From: Cladopsammia gracilis | Taxonomy: Eukaryota > Cnidaria > Anthozoa > Scleractinia > Dendrophylliidae | Assembly (NCBI GenBank): GCA_022457155.1 | Contig: JAJGOT010000099.1 | Location: 389,001 to 453,000 of the forward strand | Direction of reading: 5' to 3' | Length of the DNA stretch: 64,000 bases | Part shown: positions 41,879 through 52,092 of the stretch, piece by piece | Numbering within the stretch: the first letter of the stretch is position 1 | How the letters are laid out: every line of letters starts with the position of its first letter | Translations under genes and position numbers: made by a program | Notes under the pieces: model-generated | Databases searched by the model: none | Told to the model about the DNA's origin: nothing | What the model saw: the letters and a program-made list of their open reading frames with translations, nothing else

Positions 41879-44800
41879 CATTACCAAGTAGAATACCCGG
41901 CAACTGGAGAGAATCGAATAATACAGTCATGTAATAGTAATAATAATAATACTCTATTAAAATACTCCCCTCAGGGCTTTTCAGTATCAAATTACAATAA
42001 AACCTCTTTTTAAATGAGCTTTCAGTTCTGTTTGCACTTCATACTCAGCATTTACTTCTGTCTCGAGAGTAAACGTTCATAGAAAATTATTGTTCTTTGC
42101 TAACAATATTAACATTATGCCATCAGGATGCATCCAATGACAACAGATCAGAAGAGACCGGAGGGCAGGAAGGAGAGAAAGAAACTGCTACTGAGGCTAT
42201 GGATGACTTTATCAATTTTGCCAAGAAAAAGAAGAAAAAGAAAAAGGTGCATTAAAGAGTTGTTTACTGAAAAAATAGTGTGATTATTATTTTAGTTGAT
42301 TTTGAATGTTTTCTGGCCATACTACTGTATGATAATGATTTGTGTGTTAGCATCATTACAATACCCGTGTTGGTAATCATTTTTCTTATTTAGAAGGGTG
42401 TACATGACCTTTTAAACTCTCATTTTGATACACAAACATGTAGAACGTTTTACAAAAATATTGTTCAGACATCCACCATCTTGGGTTTTCCCTCGGACAC
42501 AATCCATTAGCATACATGACATGCTGTAAGACATTTTGCAGTTTGCAATGCATTATACAGGTGTAAGGTGAATTCAAATCACACAGCCTATTTGGAGTTC
42601 CCTCCACAGGGCCATGTTCAGTGAAATAAATGGTACAGTAATGTTTTTGGAATCAAATGCGATAGCTTGACAAGACTTTCAAGACAAAAGCTAATAGAAA
42701 GTCATGTTTGTGCTCTGACGCCATGTCAAAACATGATGTAAAATTAGTCTGACATTTTAACAATTTTGGTTAGAAAAATTATTGTCTAATGATCAACTGT
42801 TATTTCCAACACTGCAATACAGTCAAATGACTTAATACACATTAATGTTAATATTATCCAGGTCCTGGTCGACGACCCTGATCTTGTGGACAGTGCAGAC
42901 ACTAAAGCAACAATAAATGGTGCAGATTCTGATGTAGATGATGGTATGTTGTCATTTTATTTTGTTAAAAAAGGCAAGAACAGGGAGCCATTTTCTATCT
43001 TTGATTTCAATTTAAAGAAGAGACTAGGGGCGCGATCCATTTTACAAAAAAATCCGGTTTAAATTTCCAATGTGGAAAAAAAGTTGCACTGTAGCTCAAG
43101 TAAGATTTCAAGAATTTTTTAGGACTTTTCGGCTGGACTTTCTGAGAACCCAAAATATCATTTTTCATCCACTCAGTGACATCAGGCATTGTTTTTATTG
43201 GGTCAGTTTACCTTTGTGGTTTGAGAACCTTAACTTTTCATCTAATTATCTAAGGCAGTACATAATTTATACACTGAATGAGTACAAGTCATGTATCTTG
43301 AACAGCTATTGTTGGGTCCTCAGAGTTTTGTGCAATGCATAAAATATATGGAAATAAACCAAACATGCTATGAAAGTGCAGGATTCTTCTTATGACAAGG
43401 CAGGACTCAAACAGTTCCCCAAAAAGGAAACATCTGACACTGTATTGTAACAATTGAATTGCTTTTATTCAGCTGAATTCTTAGATGATAATGAAGACAA
43501 TGGGCCGGCATGGAGTGATAGAGATTACACATATGACGAGGTAGAGATCTCTGTTTTTTACATGTAGCACTTTCTTTGAAACAGCTTGTGTAAGATGGGT
43601 AAAATAACTACATTGTATCTGTTTCTCTGACCATGCAAGGTGCATTTTAGTGTTATTTCTGTCACAACCACAAATAAAACTGCATGTAAAGAGCAGAGGT
43701 TGCAGTATTTAAAGAAGCTATGTACAGTACATGTTTGTCACATGAAAATAGTACTCAGCAGCTTTCAGTTGAATGTTTGTAGGAGGCAGCGTGGTCGAGT
43801 GGATAGGGCGCTGGACTTGAAACCCGGTGGTCCCGGGTTCAAGTCCCACTCTAACCACTATCTGGAGTTGTTTCACGGTACATGTAGACCCGAGTTCAAC
43901 TCCTCGGCCACGCTTGTAAAATAGCCAACTGGTCTGCCTCCTGCCAGTTGGGATTTTTAACGTGTTATGTTCTATTTGCAATATTTGTTTCTATATTTAG
44001 TGTCCCCAATTAGTGCTTGCGCGCTAAATACATGTACCTTTGACACTTAAATAAAGTGATTTTTTTTTATGGTCACACTTCAGGGCTTCATCCTCAGGTT
44101 TAAAAGTTAGAACCACCTTTTACATCACAATAAACAGCACTACAGAAAAGGACTGTACTGTTCACGACCTTTTATTTGAATGGTAACACCATAGAATTTA
44201 ATCGACAGGCTCCAAAGTTAGGACCACCTTGTACAGCACAATAAACAACATTTCAGGAAGTACATGTACTGTAAATACAACCTTTTATTGGAATGTTCAC
44301 ACTGGTCATAGAATTTCATTCACAGACTCAAAAGCTTGAACCATGTTGTGTGTTAAGAACAGTAAACACAACATATTCCTTTTTATTTGTTTTATTTAAT
44401 AACCTTGCCACAGATACTAATAATTACAGTGCATACCAAATTTGCGTGGCAGGGCAAGGAAACATGACTCCTGCCGCAATTGAGATCCATCCTCCTAAAT
44501 AATTTATTTATTTTTTTATTTACCAATTGAGTCTTCACTCTTAACAGAGTATTGCAGACTGCTTTAAATAATAAAATTGCAATGTGCAGTTCCAGAAAAT
44601 ATCCATACTCCCCCCACGGAAGGTTTTTTTGTTTAGTACCCCCCGTTCCCCCAGGAAATTCCAGTTTAGCTTTATACTTTGCTTCTAAAATGTTGGCTTT
44701 TAAGACCCCCCTCCCCCTTCCAATGACTTTCCATGGGGTGGGTATGGATTTTTTCTGGAACAACATAATAATAAATAAAACAAAAACACAAAATTGTTGA

Positions 44801-47800
44801 TCAATATGTAAGGTTACACAGGGATTGCCTAAATGAAGATAGCGAGGTAGATGCAATAATTTCTGGTGGGAGATTGTTCCACTGTGCAATTGTTCTAGGG
44901 TAAAAAGAGTTCTTGTAATAATCACATGTACAATGTGGCTGCTCAAATCGATGACTGAGAGACAAAAGCCTGGTGCCCATTCTACTCTTATTTTCTTTCT
45001 GAAGCTTGTCGCATTCGTACAATGTAAGTTACTAATCCATTACTCGGCACTGTTTGTACATCATACAGAGACGCGCATCTGATCGTCTGAGCTCCAGAAT
45101 CTCCATTTGAAATAATAAATTTAGTTATGTCATACATTGTATTATTACAGACCTTTTGGGAAGATAAGCAAATCTGCTCACATCCAGGTGGATATTACAT
45201 GTAGGAAGTGAACTATTTTGAGAGAAAAAGTGATCCTTCTACAATAACAAATTTATTTTGTTGAACCTTGTATTTACCTACTCAGTTATTAACAAGAGTG
45301 TTTGACATAATGCGAGCCAAAAACCCTGAAATGGTAACAGGAGAAAAGAAAAAGTTTGTCATGAAGCCCCCACAAGTGGTCAGGATAGGAACAAAAAAGA
45401 CGTCATTCGCCAACTTCACCGATATCTGTAAAATGTAAGTTGTCAATTGATAACTCTGTTAATTGCAGTGTAGAAAATGTTATCCCAATATATGTGGCAT
45501 AAACTTTTTAACACATTGTGTAGTTTGAGGAAATACATTGTATTCATACCCTTCCCACCACCCATGGTCATTGGAAATTCCAAGATGGGTTCTGAAACAT
45601 GTACTGTACATGTACTCTTCCTACAGCCTCAAAAGTATATAAATTAAATTATTTTGTGCTTTCTCTGTTGCTTATGTAAATGATCATAAGAAATGAAAAT
45701 GATCATACTAGACAGACTGACAAGAACAGTTTGTAAGTGGCACTCTTTATCTCTCCTTAACAGCATCATATGTTGTTACTTTGCAGCTTACATAGACAAC
45801 CAAAACATCTTTTAGCATTTCTACTGGCAGAGTTAGGAACAAGGTATGTGTTTCTCGAACACGTAAATCACCATTTAACAATCATCAAGTAGATGCATTG
45901 TAAACTCTGGAGTATGAACTAAATCTGCAAATCTAGTTTGTTCCTCATGAAGGAATTATATTATAAGTTTCCTCGTCAGCATCCACCCGCTTGCCTACCC
46001 CCCCCCCCCAACTCATCATCATCATCACTTTTATTTATACACGTAAACATCAGGCTAATACACAAATAAAGCTACATGTAAATACATAATTATTTCTATA
46101 CTTCCAAATCTTAAAATATCACACTCCAATGAAAAAAAAGAGATTGTATAACGTACATACATGCACATACAGTACACCCAATAAAATTCATTTTTGGGGA
46201 CTCCTAGAAAAGAATTTCTTAACATTACTGTATTTTTATTGTTCTCATGCTGTTCTGACTAATGGGAAAAAAAGTATGTTTTTCCCTGGATTGTGGATAA
46301 TTACTCATGCGCGAAGCGGCATGAATTAAAAATTAATTTGCCCTCCATTTATTATTATTGTTATTATTATTATTTTTTGTGTCATGATTTTGCATGCAAA
46401 TTTATGCACGCATATTTTAATTGTGCACTTCTGCTTCATAGCCATTTACACTTCCTGTTTAGCGACTTCTGGCTACTATTACTTCCGGTAAAACAGCATT
46501 ACCGAAGTGTCATGACAGCATCTCCTACAACCCTACTTGCATTACTAATGTTCATGTTATGTACACTGTATACACCAAATTGAAGAAACGGTGTCGGGTG
46601 AAAAGCATAAAACATGAACGATGCGACCCAAAGGTTTACTGGGAAGTTGGAAAAAATTAATCTTCGTCTGTCACAGAATACACATTTTATTAACACAGGA
46701 TGCATAAATCATGCTCTAAAATGTCTCAAACAAAGAAAACATCTTGATTATCAAGAAATGGAATATTACTAGCTTCCTAATGCTGCCTACCCAGAATCCC
46801 ATTCGGTCTCATCGTTCAGGGTTTGTGCTTTTCACAGGTCAATATTTCTTCAATTTGGTGTATATAAGACTCAGAAGAATCACTGGCTTCATTGTGGTAC
46901 AGCCTTCATTCACAAAACATTCAATAGTAAAAAACGTGGTTTGCAGGAACAATGACTGAATGAAAGGAGTAACTCTTCTCCATGTTGGACATCTTCTTAT
47001 TTTTAAAATATATCGTATAACTTTCTTACGCATGTGCATGAGTATAGGCTGCTTGCAGCCTCTTGTTATGTTTGAATCATTGATAATGGGGGAGAGGGGG
47101 CATGTGGGATTAAAAACAAAAACTCCTGGTGGTCATTACTTTGGGCAACTTTTGCATAAGTCTTCAAACCTAACTTCTTGCCTGCTTAGTTTTTACTTGT
47201 TTGTTAATGATGCAGGGTTTTCGTTTGAGGCCGGAGGCCGGACGTTTCGTCCGGTCATTTTCCATTCCACGTCCGGTACTTTGATACCAAACTACCAAAG
47301 CACCATTCCACGTCCGGTGCTTTCAGAAATATGTCTGCTACTTTACAAAACTGCTGAAAACCCTGAATGATGGATAGGAAATAACATGTTCAATACACAA
47401 GGCTGACATGTTCATCTCTTTATCTGTATTATTTTTCTAGTGGATCCATCGACGGGAATAACCAACTCATCATCAAAGGACGTTTCCAACAAAAACAGAT
47501 TGAAAATGTGCTTAGAAGATATATCAGTAAGTTAATACATTTTGGGCAGTTGTGCATAATTTTTTAAGAAGTACTAAATAGGTATTACAAACTTTTCGTA
47601 GCTAATGAAAGAAAAAATGTGGAAACCTTTGCAAGTAGGATTATTTGTGCCAATTGTAAAAACCCTAACTCTTTAGCTGTCTAAAGAAATGAACAAGACT
47701 TCAATTCCGATGGGTACAATACCACACAAGAACAAAGACTTGGGATAGTCAGGATGTGACATCAATACAGAAACTCCAGTGTTGCGGTTTCTTGGTTGTT

Positions 47801-49098
47801 GAGTATGTTTTGGTGTAACTCGGGGACGAATCATGGTTATAAGGTGTGTTGGCAGGGCAAAAAACTTTTTTCCTTGCCACTTGTCCAATGGACAAGTGCC
47901 ACTCACATTTTGGATGTCCGAAAGTGAAATTCACTTGTCCAAAAAATGATTAAATTAAAAAAATGTAGCGGTAAAATAAATTTACAATGTGCCATAACAA
48001 CTGGTGTATAAGCCACATTTGCCCAAAATTTTTGCTCAAAATTTGGGGTGCAGCTTATCTATAGGAACATTTGCTAAAGATTATACTTTCTAGGGATATA
48101 AGTTGACCAGACGTTTTGAGCCTTGAAATTGAAATTCCGATATTTATTTGAGGTGTACAATGTGGTGTAGAAAAGTGAGTCTTGTTTCTCTAACACAGCT
48201 GCCAGAGTGTCTCCAAGACCAAAAATTGAATTGAAGAATAAGGATCTGCATGAAACACATATTCTCATAATATAAATGCACGAACATGCACATTGTGTTT
48301 ATAAATTGTAAAATTTAGCCTCAAATGGTCAAAATACCTGTGTTGAAACAGTGCTCCCTGCATTGTATCTTTGTCGGACATTTTGAAGCTTTTAGCAATG
48401 AAGGAACACCGAAGACGAACGAATTCGAGGCCAAAGAAAAGAGTCTGTAAACAAGCAGCCATCTTGGTTATCCTTAGTAACCAGGTAAATTAAAGCATGT
48501 GCTCAAGAAATATGCACAGTCAGAAAAATGGGTAAGTTTAATGAGTAAAAGGAAAAGAAATTTGTGGAAACCAGGTTAGTTAACAAAGTCCAGAGATGCT
48601 TGGGACAAATTTCTCCTGGTAAATTGTACTCGTCCTGTCGGACAAGTGCTTTTGGAAATCCACTTGTCTGAGATCAAGAAGTACATCGTCTCAGACGAGC
48701 AGATGAGTGGAAGTTTTTTTGTCCTGTTAATGTATATGGTTTTAATCCGGGGGTGGGGGGTACTCTCATACATGTAAGCTGTATGGTTTTCAAACAGTTA
48801 TGTCAAATTATACAATGTACACTCATAAGGTTAATGGTCATGTCGTGATCATGTTCCTTGTGACAAAGTTGTGTGATTTAACTTGGCCCTAATATTGTGC
48901 TTTCTTGTTTGACCCTTAACAGAGGAGTATGTGACATGTCACACATGTCGATCACCTGACACCATTCTTCAGAAAGAGACTAGGTTGTTTTTCATTCAGT
49001 GTGAAACATGTGGATCAAGACGATCGGTTGCAAGTATCAAATCTGGTTTTCAGGCCATTACACAAAAGAGAGCTCAGCTGAAGAGCAAGCAACAGTGA
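38504..49098 (+). CDS. EIF2S2: Eukaryotic translation initiation factor 2 subunit beta
   Basis: Exons are 38504-38521, 38616-38781, 40745-40839, 42127-42246, 42862-42943, 43473-43540, 45286-45434, 45787-45843, 47441-47526 and 48923-49098. They total 1017 nt and 338 aa, close to the roughly 333 aa of animal eIF2 beta. Three lysine blocks lie at residues about 13-20, 73-81 and 126-133. In eIF2 beta such blocks contact eIF5 and eIF2B epsilon. The conserved core includes [10 protein letters not shown], the [17 protein letters not shown] helix region and [18 protein letters not shown]2-C2 zinc ribbon has Cys286, Cys289, Cys307 and Cys310. The first exon encodes only MAEDEA. The protein is part of the eIF2 ternary complex delivering initiator Met-tRNA to the 40S subunit. 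Introns carry an 88-bp tandem array, a SINE and other repeats. No poly(A) signal was assigned. Confidence 0.96.
39770..40010. repeat. Degenerate GTTGAAC/GTTCAAC-rich tract
   Basis: About a dozen spaced copies of ttcaac/gttgaa (cgttcagcatcattcaacg, gttgaacgatg, caacattcaacatgttgag). Non-coding, in intron 2 of eIF2 beta. Confidence 0.5.
40040..40400. repeat. Dispersed CCCTATTCTAGAC-type repeat, copy 3
   Basis: gggactctgagaccctcaac, ttttagctgcattttgcaac, ccctattctagaccaaa and cccagactaaactgcctgaa match the copies at 6541 and 31940. A G homopolymer (40020-40037) abuts its left edge. Confidence 0.6.
40980..41690. repeat. 88-bp tandem repeat, about seven units, in eIF2 beta intron 3
   Basis: The unit runs from ttctaacttttgagtctg through gatgaaatcctatggtgtga, ccattcaaatgaaacctctt and cagcagtacttttgcatggt to accatttg. 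It is an internal expansion of a dispersed repeat whose unexpanded copies lie at 20553-20925 and, inverted, 54590-54760. Confidence 0.92.
41797..41878. repeat. (AAT)n microsatellite
   Basis: About 27 uninterrupted AAT/TAA units in eIF2 beta intron 3. It produces poly-Ile and poly-Tyr reading frames that are artefacts. Confidence 0.98.
43782..44080 (+). mobile_element. tRNA-Ser-like SINE
   Basis: The head (43782-43851) reads as a tRNA: a box A region GTGGTCGAGTGGATAGGGCG, anticodon arm CTGGA-CTTGAAA-CCCGG with anticodon TGA (Ser), and box B GGTTCAAGTCC. A 3' body follows, ending in an aataaagtga and T-rich tail near 44070. No clear target duplication was found. In eIF2 beta intron 6. Confidence 0.75.
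44086..44375. repeat. Tandem repeat of about 110 bp, three units, related to the 88-bp family (inverted)
   Basis: Recurring cacagactcaaaagttagaa, ccaccttgtacagcac, aataaacaacattt and ccttttatttgaatg blocks. The motif actcaaaagttagaac is the complement of gttctaacttttgagt in the 88-bp unit. Confidence 0.65.
44600..44760. repeat. Repeat block shared with 40420-40545
   Basis: ggaaattccagtttagcttt, atactttgcttctaaaatgt, ttccatggggtgggtatgga and ttttttctggaac are shared with 40420-40545. A dispersed non-coding repeat. Confidence 0.6.
44801..45022 (-). mobile_element. LINE reverse transcriptase C-terminal fragment
   Basis: The minus-strand frame contains [14 protein letters not shown] and [19 protein letters not shown], then SLSSFRQSL. 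This is the hallmark C-terminal end of CR1/Jockey-type non-LTR reverse transcriptases (F.PRTI..WN.LP). The rest of the element is absent. In eIF2 beta intron 6. Confidence 0.75.
46300..47068. mobile_element. Inverted, longer relative of the 9480-9924 insertion
   Basis: Starts ttactcatgcgcgaagcgg and ends catgagtataggctgc. Blocks such as acttcctgtttagcgacttc, ggtttgcaggaacaatgact and gtaactcttctccatgttgg match 9480-9924 in reverse. In eIF2 beta intron 8. Confidence 0.7.
47845..48720. repeat. Possible element with CACTTGTCC/GGACAAGTG motifs
   Basis: Paired motifs ccacttgtccaatggacaag near 47878 and gtcctgtcggacaagtgc near 48627 suggest the two ends of one element. A block tgtataagccacatttg near 48004 lies between. 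Boundaries were not resolved. Confidence 0.35.
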
Positions 49099-50505
49099 TA
49101 ACAAACTTCTTTTCACCTACAGTACTGCCTGCTGTTAAATTTACCTATGAAGAAATCAGTACTGCGTCATTCAGTTGGTTTATGGGGAGGCCTTTAAAGC
49201 AATCCTGGACAGGAATGGAATGACTGTCGGCAAAAGCCAAACTGTAAAGGTGAAAATCTTTCACCTTGGCAATTAGTGAATTGTATTCTTTTTTTAAACT
49301 TAAAAACTGGGACTGCTATGCATAAAACATGTTAGGATAATTTTGTGTAAGTTGTGTTTAGAAGACAATGTTCATGTACAAAGTGAATTTTCTTTTTGGT
49401 GATTACACTCAGTCATAAGTATACACTTGCATCAAGTGACAGTGTTGTCAGATTTGCTGAAAAAAAAGTACATCTTTATCTTAAAGTGTATAATAATAGC
49501 AATATCTTTATTATAAAATTAACGCAGCTGTTTTTAAAAACCATACCCAATTCCAGACCAGAGTGTGCAAACCATACCCTATTTTAGACCAACTTAATGG
49601 TCAAAATCTATACCCTATTTCAGATCAAAACGGCTTGTACTAGAATTTTTCTTGAATTTTGATTTTTGACACTCTTCGGAGTTATGGGTTAAGGAGCTGC
49701 AAATCAGTAGTCCGATAGACCGAGTGACAAAACATACTTAAACAAAATAATTTTTTTGTAACAAGCTGGTTTGTCATTATTATCCAGCTTAAACGTAAAG
49801 TTCTGGTATAAAAGGAGGCTGGCTTGGCCATTCTCGGCTCCAGTCATCAATCAACCACTGAAGCATGAACAACTGACAAAAAACATGCGTCATTACTAAG
49901 GCCATTGCTAACACAATTTGGGACAACTTTATGAAAGTTACGGTATATCAGAAGTCTTTATGAACTTCTATTTCTTTTTTGGCTTAGGTAAAATCGTGGT
50001 TTGATAAGATTTTTGAAGCAAATGATTATTAAAGTACGTGTAAGTTAACCACGTTTTGTGACAGAATGATGCCTTAATTTGACGGGGGAGGAGCTAAGCC
50101 TTTTATACCAAAACTTCGTGTTTAAGTTTTTTTTTTGCCTATTGCCTTTGCATTGGAAAAAGGTTTAGCTGCAATCAGGCTTTATCTTCCTATTCCACTG
50201 GTTAAGCATTCCTTATTTTAGCAACTCTGAGAATTAACATGAGCACTGAAAGGTGAGGCTTGATTGCAGGTCAGTCTTGGGCTCAATCTAAGAACAAAAT
50301 CTAATGATTCAATTTCTGTAATACAGCACATAACCAAACTTGTGAGAAGTAATAAAAGAATACAAAAATCGAGTTCTGTGTTGTGCTTAATCTCTTCCTC
50401 TGCATCTGTTTTTGTTGCTGCTGTATTTTGAGGCATAGTGGAGATGAAACCTTGTAATGCCAGCATAAAGAGGAAGGTAATTGTTGAAATTGCACATAAG
50501 TCACT

Positions 50506-50715
50506 AGTCGCCCACTTGGCCCAAGCTTAGCATGAAGCAACTAGGAGTATTGCTACTCCTCCCCCCCCCCCCCCCCCCCCTGGATGGGATGCTAGACCAT
50601 CACAAGGGAACCCCTAGTATTTGGTGCTGGTGCCCCATTTATACACTTGGGTAGAGAGAGAGATGTGGGGAAAAGTTTCTTCTCTGAGAAAACAACATCA
50701 CTTAGGAGATTAATC
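50506..50715 (-). mobile_element. Partial tRNA-derived SINE (same family as 17262-17557)
   Basis: gcatgaagcaactaggagta, ctggatgggatgctag, catttatacacttgggt and agagagagatgtgggg match the full SINE. A different C run is expanded here (50561-50580, 20 bases). The head is missing. Confidence 0.75.
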
Positions 50716-51707
50716 ACCCCATTTCAAACCAAGCAAAATTTCACCAACTTTTATGGTATTTACCATCTCGTATCCAAACCTCCTTCATGGTAGTGATTTT
50801 CCCGGTATTTTTATTTTCATGAATTATTCTTTTTCACAATGGTGGCTGATTTAATTATCCTTTTGTATGTATGTTAATCAGCCTCAGCAGCCTTGTTAGC
50901 ATGTGCAAAATTCAAAATAGTTTTTATCCTAAAGGTGAATACAGGCAACAAAATTCGCGCAACAATGTTGCATTGCAGGTTGCAGCCCTCATTACCAGTA
51001 GTGCGTGCAACAAATTTTCAGGTTGCAGAAAGAAGTGACCTCTACTTTCTGCAACATGAAAATTTGTTGCACACACATGTGGTTATACATGTATGTGCAA
51101 CATCAGGACTGCAACCAGCAATGTGACAAGTCGCGCGATAAGTTTTTAAAGGAATTCAAATTGGAATGTCTAGAGGGGTGGGGGGGAGGGGTCCACATCA
51201 ATAAACATTCCACGGAGGGGATATGGATATTTTCTACAGCAACAGATAAATGAGTTCGAAACAACGTCTTCAAAGAAGGCCACTCGACAAAACAATCTTT
51301 ACAAAACCAGAGAGTAACGACAAATCCGGTATTTTATTCAATGGTGTTTCTATTGCATGCTCTTCATGTTATACATGATAAATATTGGTATAAATACATG
51401 TCTTGCCTAAATGGTAAGTAATACTTTGTGAAAATACTTTGCAAGTACATTCTGATACTCCTAGTTCGACTAGGGCATGTAAAATTGACAGTATATCCCA
51501 CCTGATGATCAGTCTGACACATGGATATGACAAGACAACAACATACTATTTTTCAAATGTTTTCACTCAATAATGAACTTTAAAAAAACGATTATTACAA
51601 ATAGGAAAATATAAAAAAAAGAACACTGTGCCTTAGCTACGAAAAAGAAAACTGAGCTACATGTAGAAAGAGTTCAAGATTATTGAAATTTATGCTTCAT
51701 GTATATG

Positions 51708-51870
51708 TTGTGGTTCAAATTTTTCTTTGGTTTAAAATTTTTTAAACCAGTTTCGATTTTATTTTTCCTTTGTCTCAGATTCGTTATCATATTCTGAGAC
51801 AAAGGAAAACAAAAATCAAACTGGTTTTAAAAATTTTAAACCAAAGAAAAATTTGAACCACAACATATAT
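51708..51870. repeat. Fold-back palindrome, about 160 bp
   Basis: Left arm tgtggttcaaatttttcttt, ggtttaaaa and cctttgtctcaga are mirrored on the right (tctgagacaaagg..ccaaagaaaaatttgaacca). Arms about 75 bp, loop about 12 bp. Confidence 0.85.
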
Positions 51871-52092
51871 GTATTTCTGAACATTAATACATGTAGGTTG
51901 AAACATTTTAAAATAACTTAATTATAAAATCTATTATTTTTGACCACATGAAAAAAATGATAAAGACATCAAGCCTAGGAAACACAAATAAATATTAAAT
52001 CTATAGTTATCTACTAACAATATTATTATCAAGCATCTAGTGTAGTAGACATTAATAATTTGTATATATTGCACATGAATTTTATAACAGAT

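Larger units (their letters stand above)
49099..52092. other. Tail-to-tail spacer between eIF2 beta and OSGIN-like genes
   Basis: About 3 kb with no supported gene. It contains fragments of the dispersed repeats (49540-49690), a TATA-like sequence at 49804, a SINE fragment with a C20 tract (50506-50715), ttgcaac/gttgcaa-rich sequence (50960-51120) and a fold-back palindrome (51708-51870). Confidence 0.5.

Noticed and set aside
41702..41990. Poly-Ile and poly-Tyr reading frames
   Set aside because: Artefacts of the (AAT)n microsatellite.
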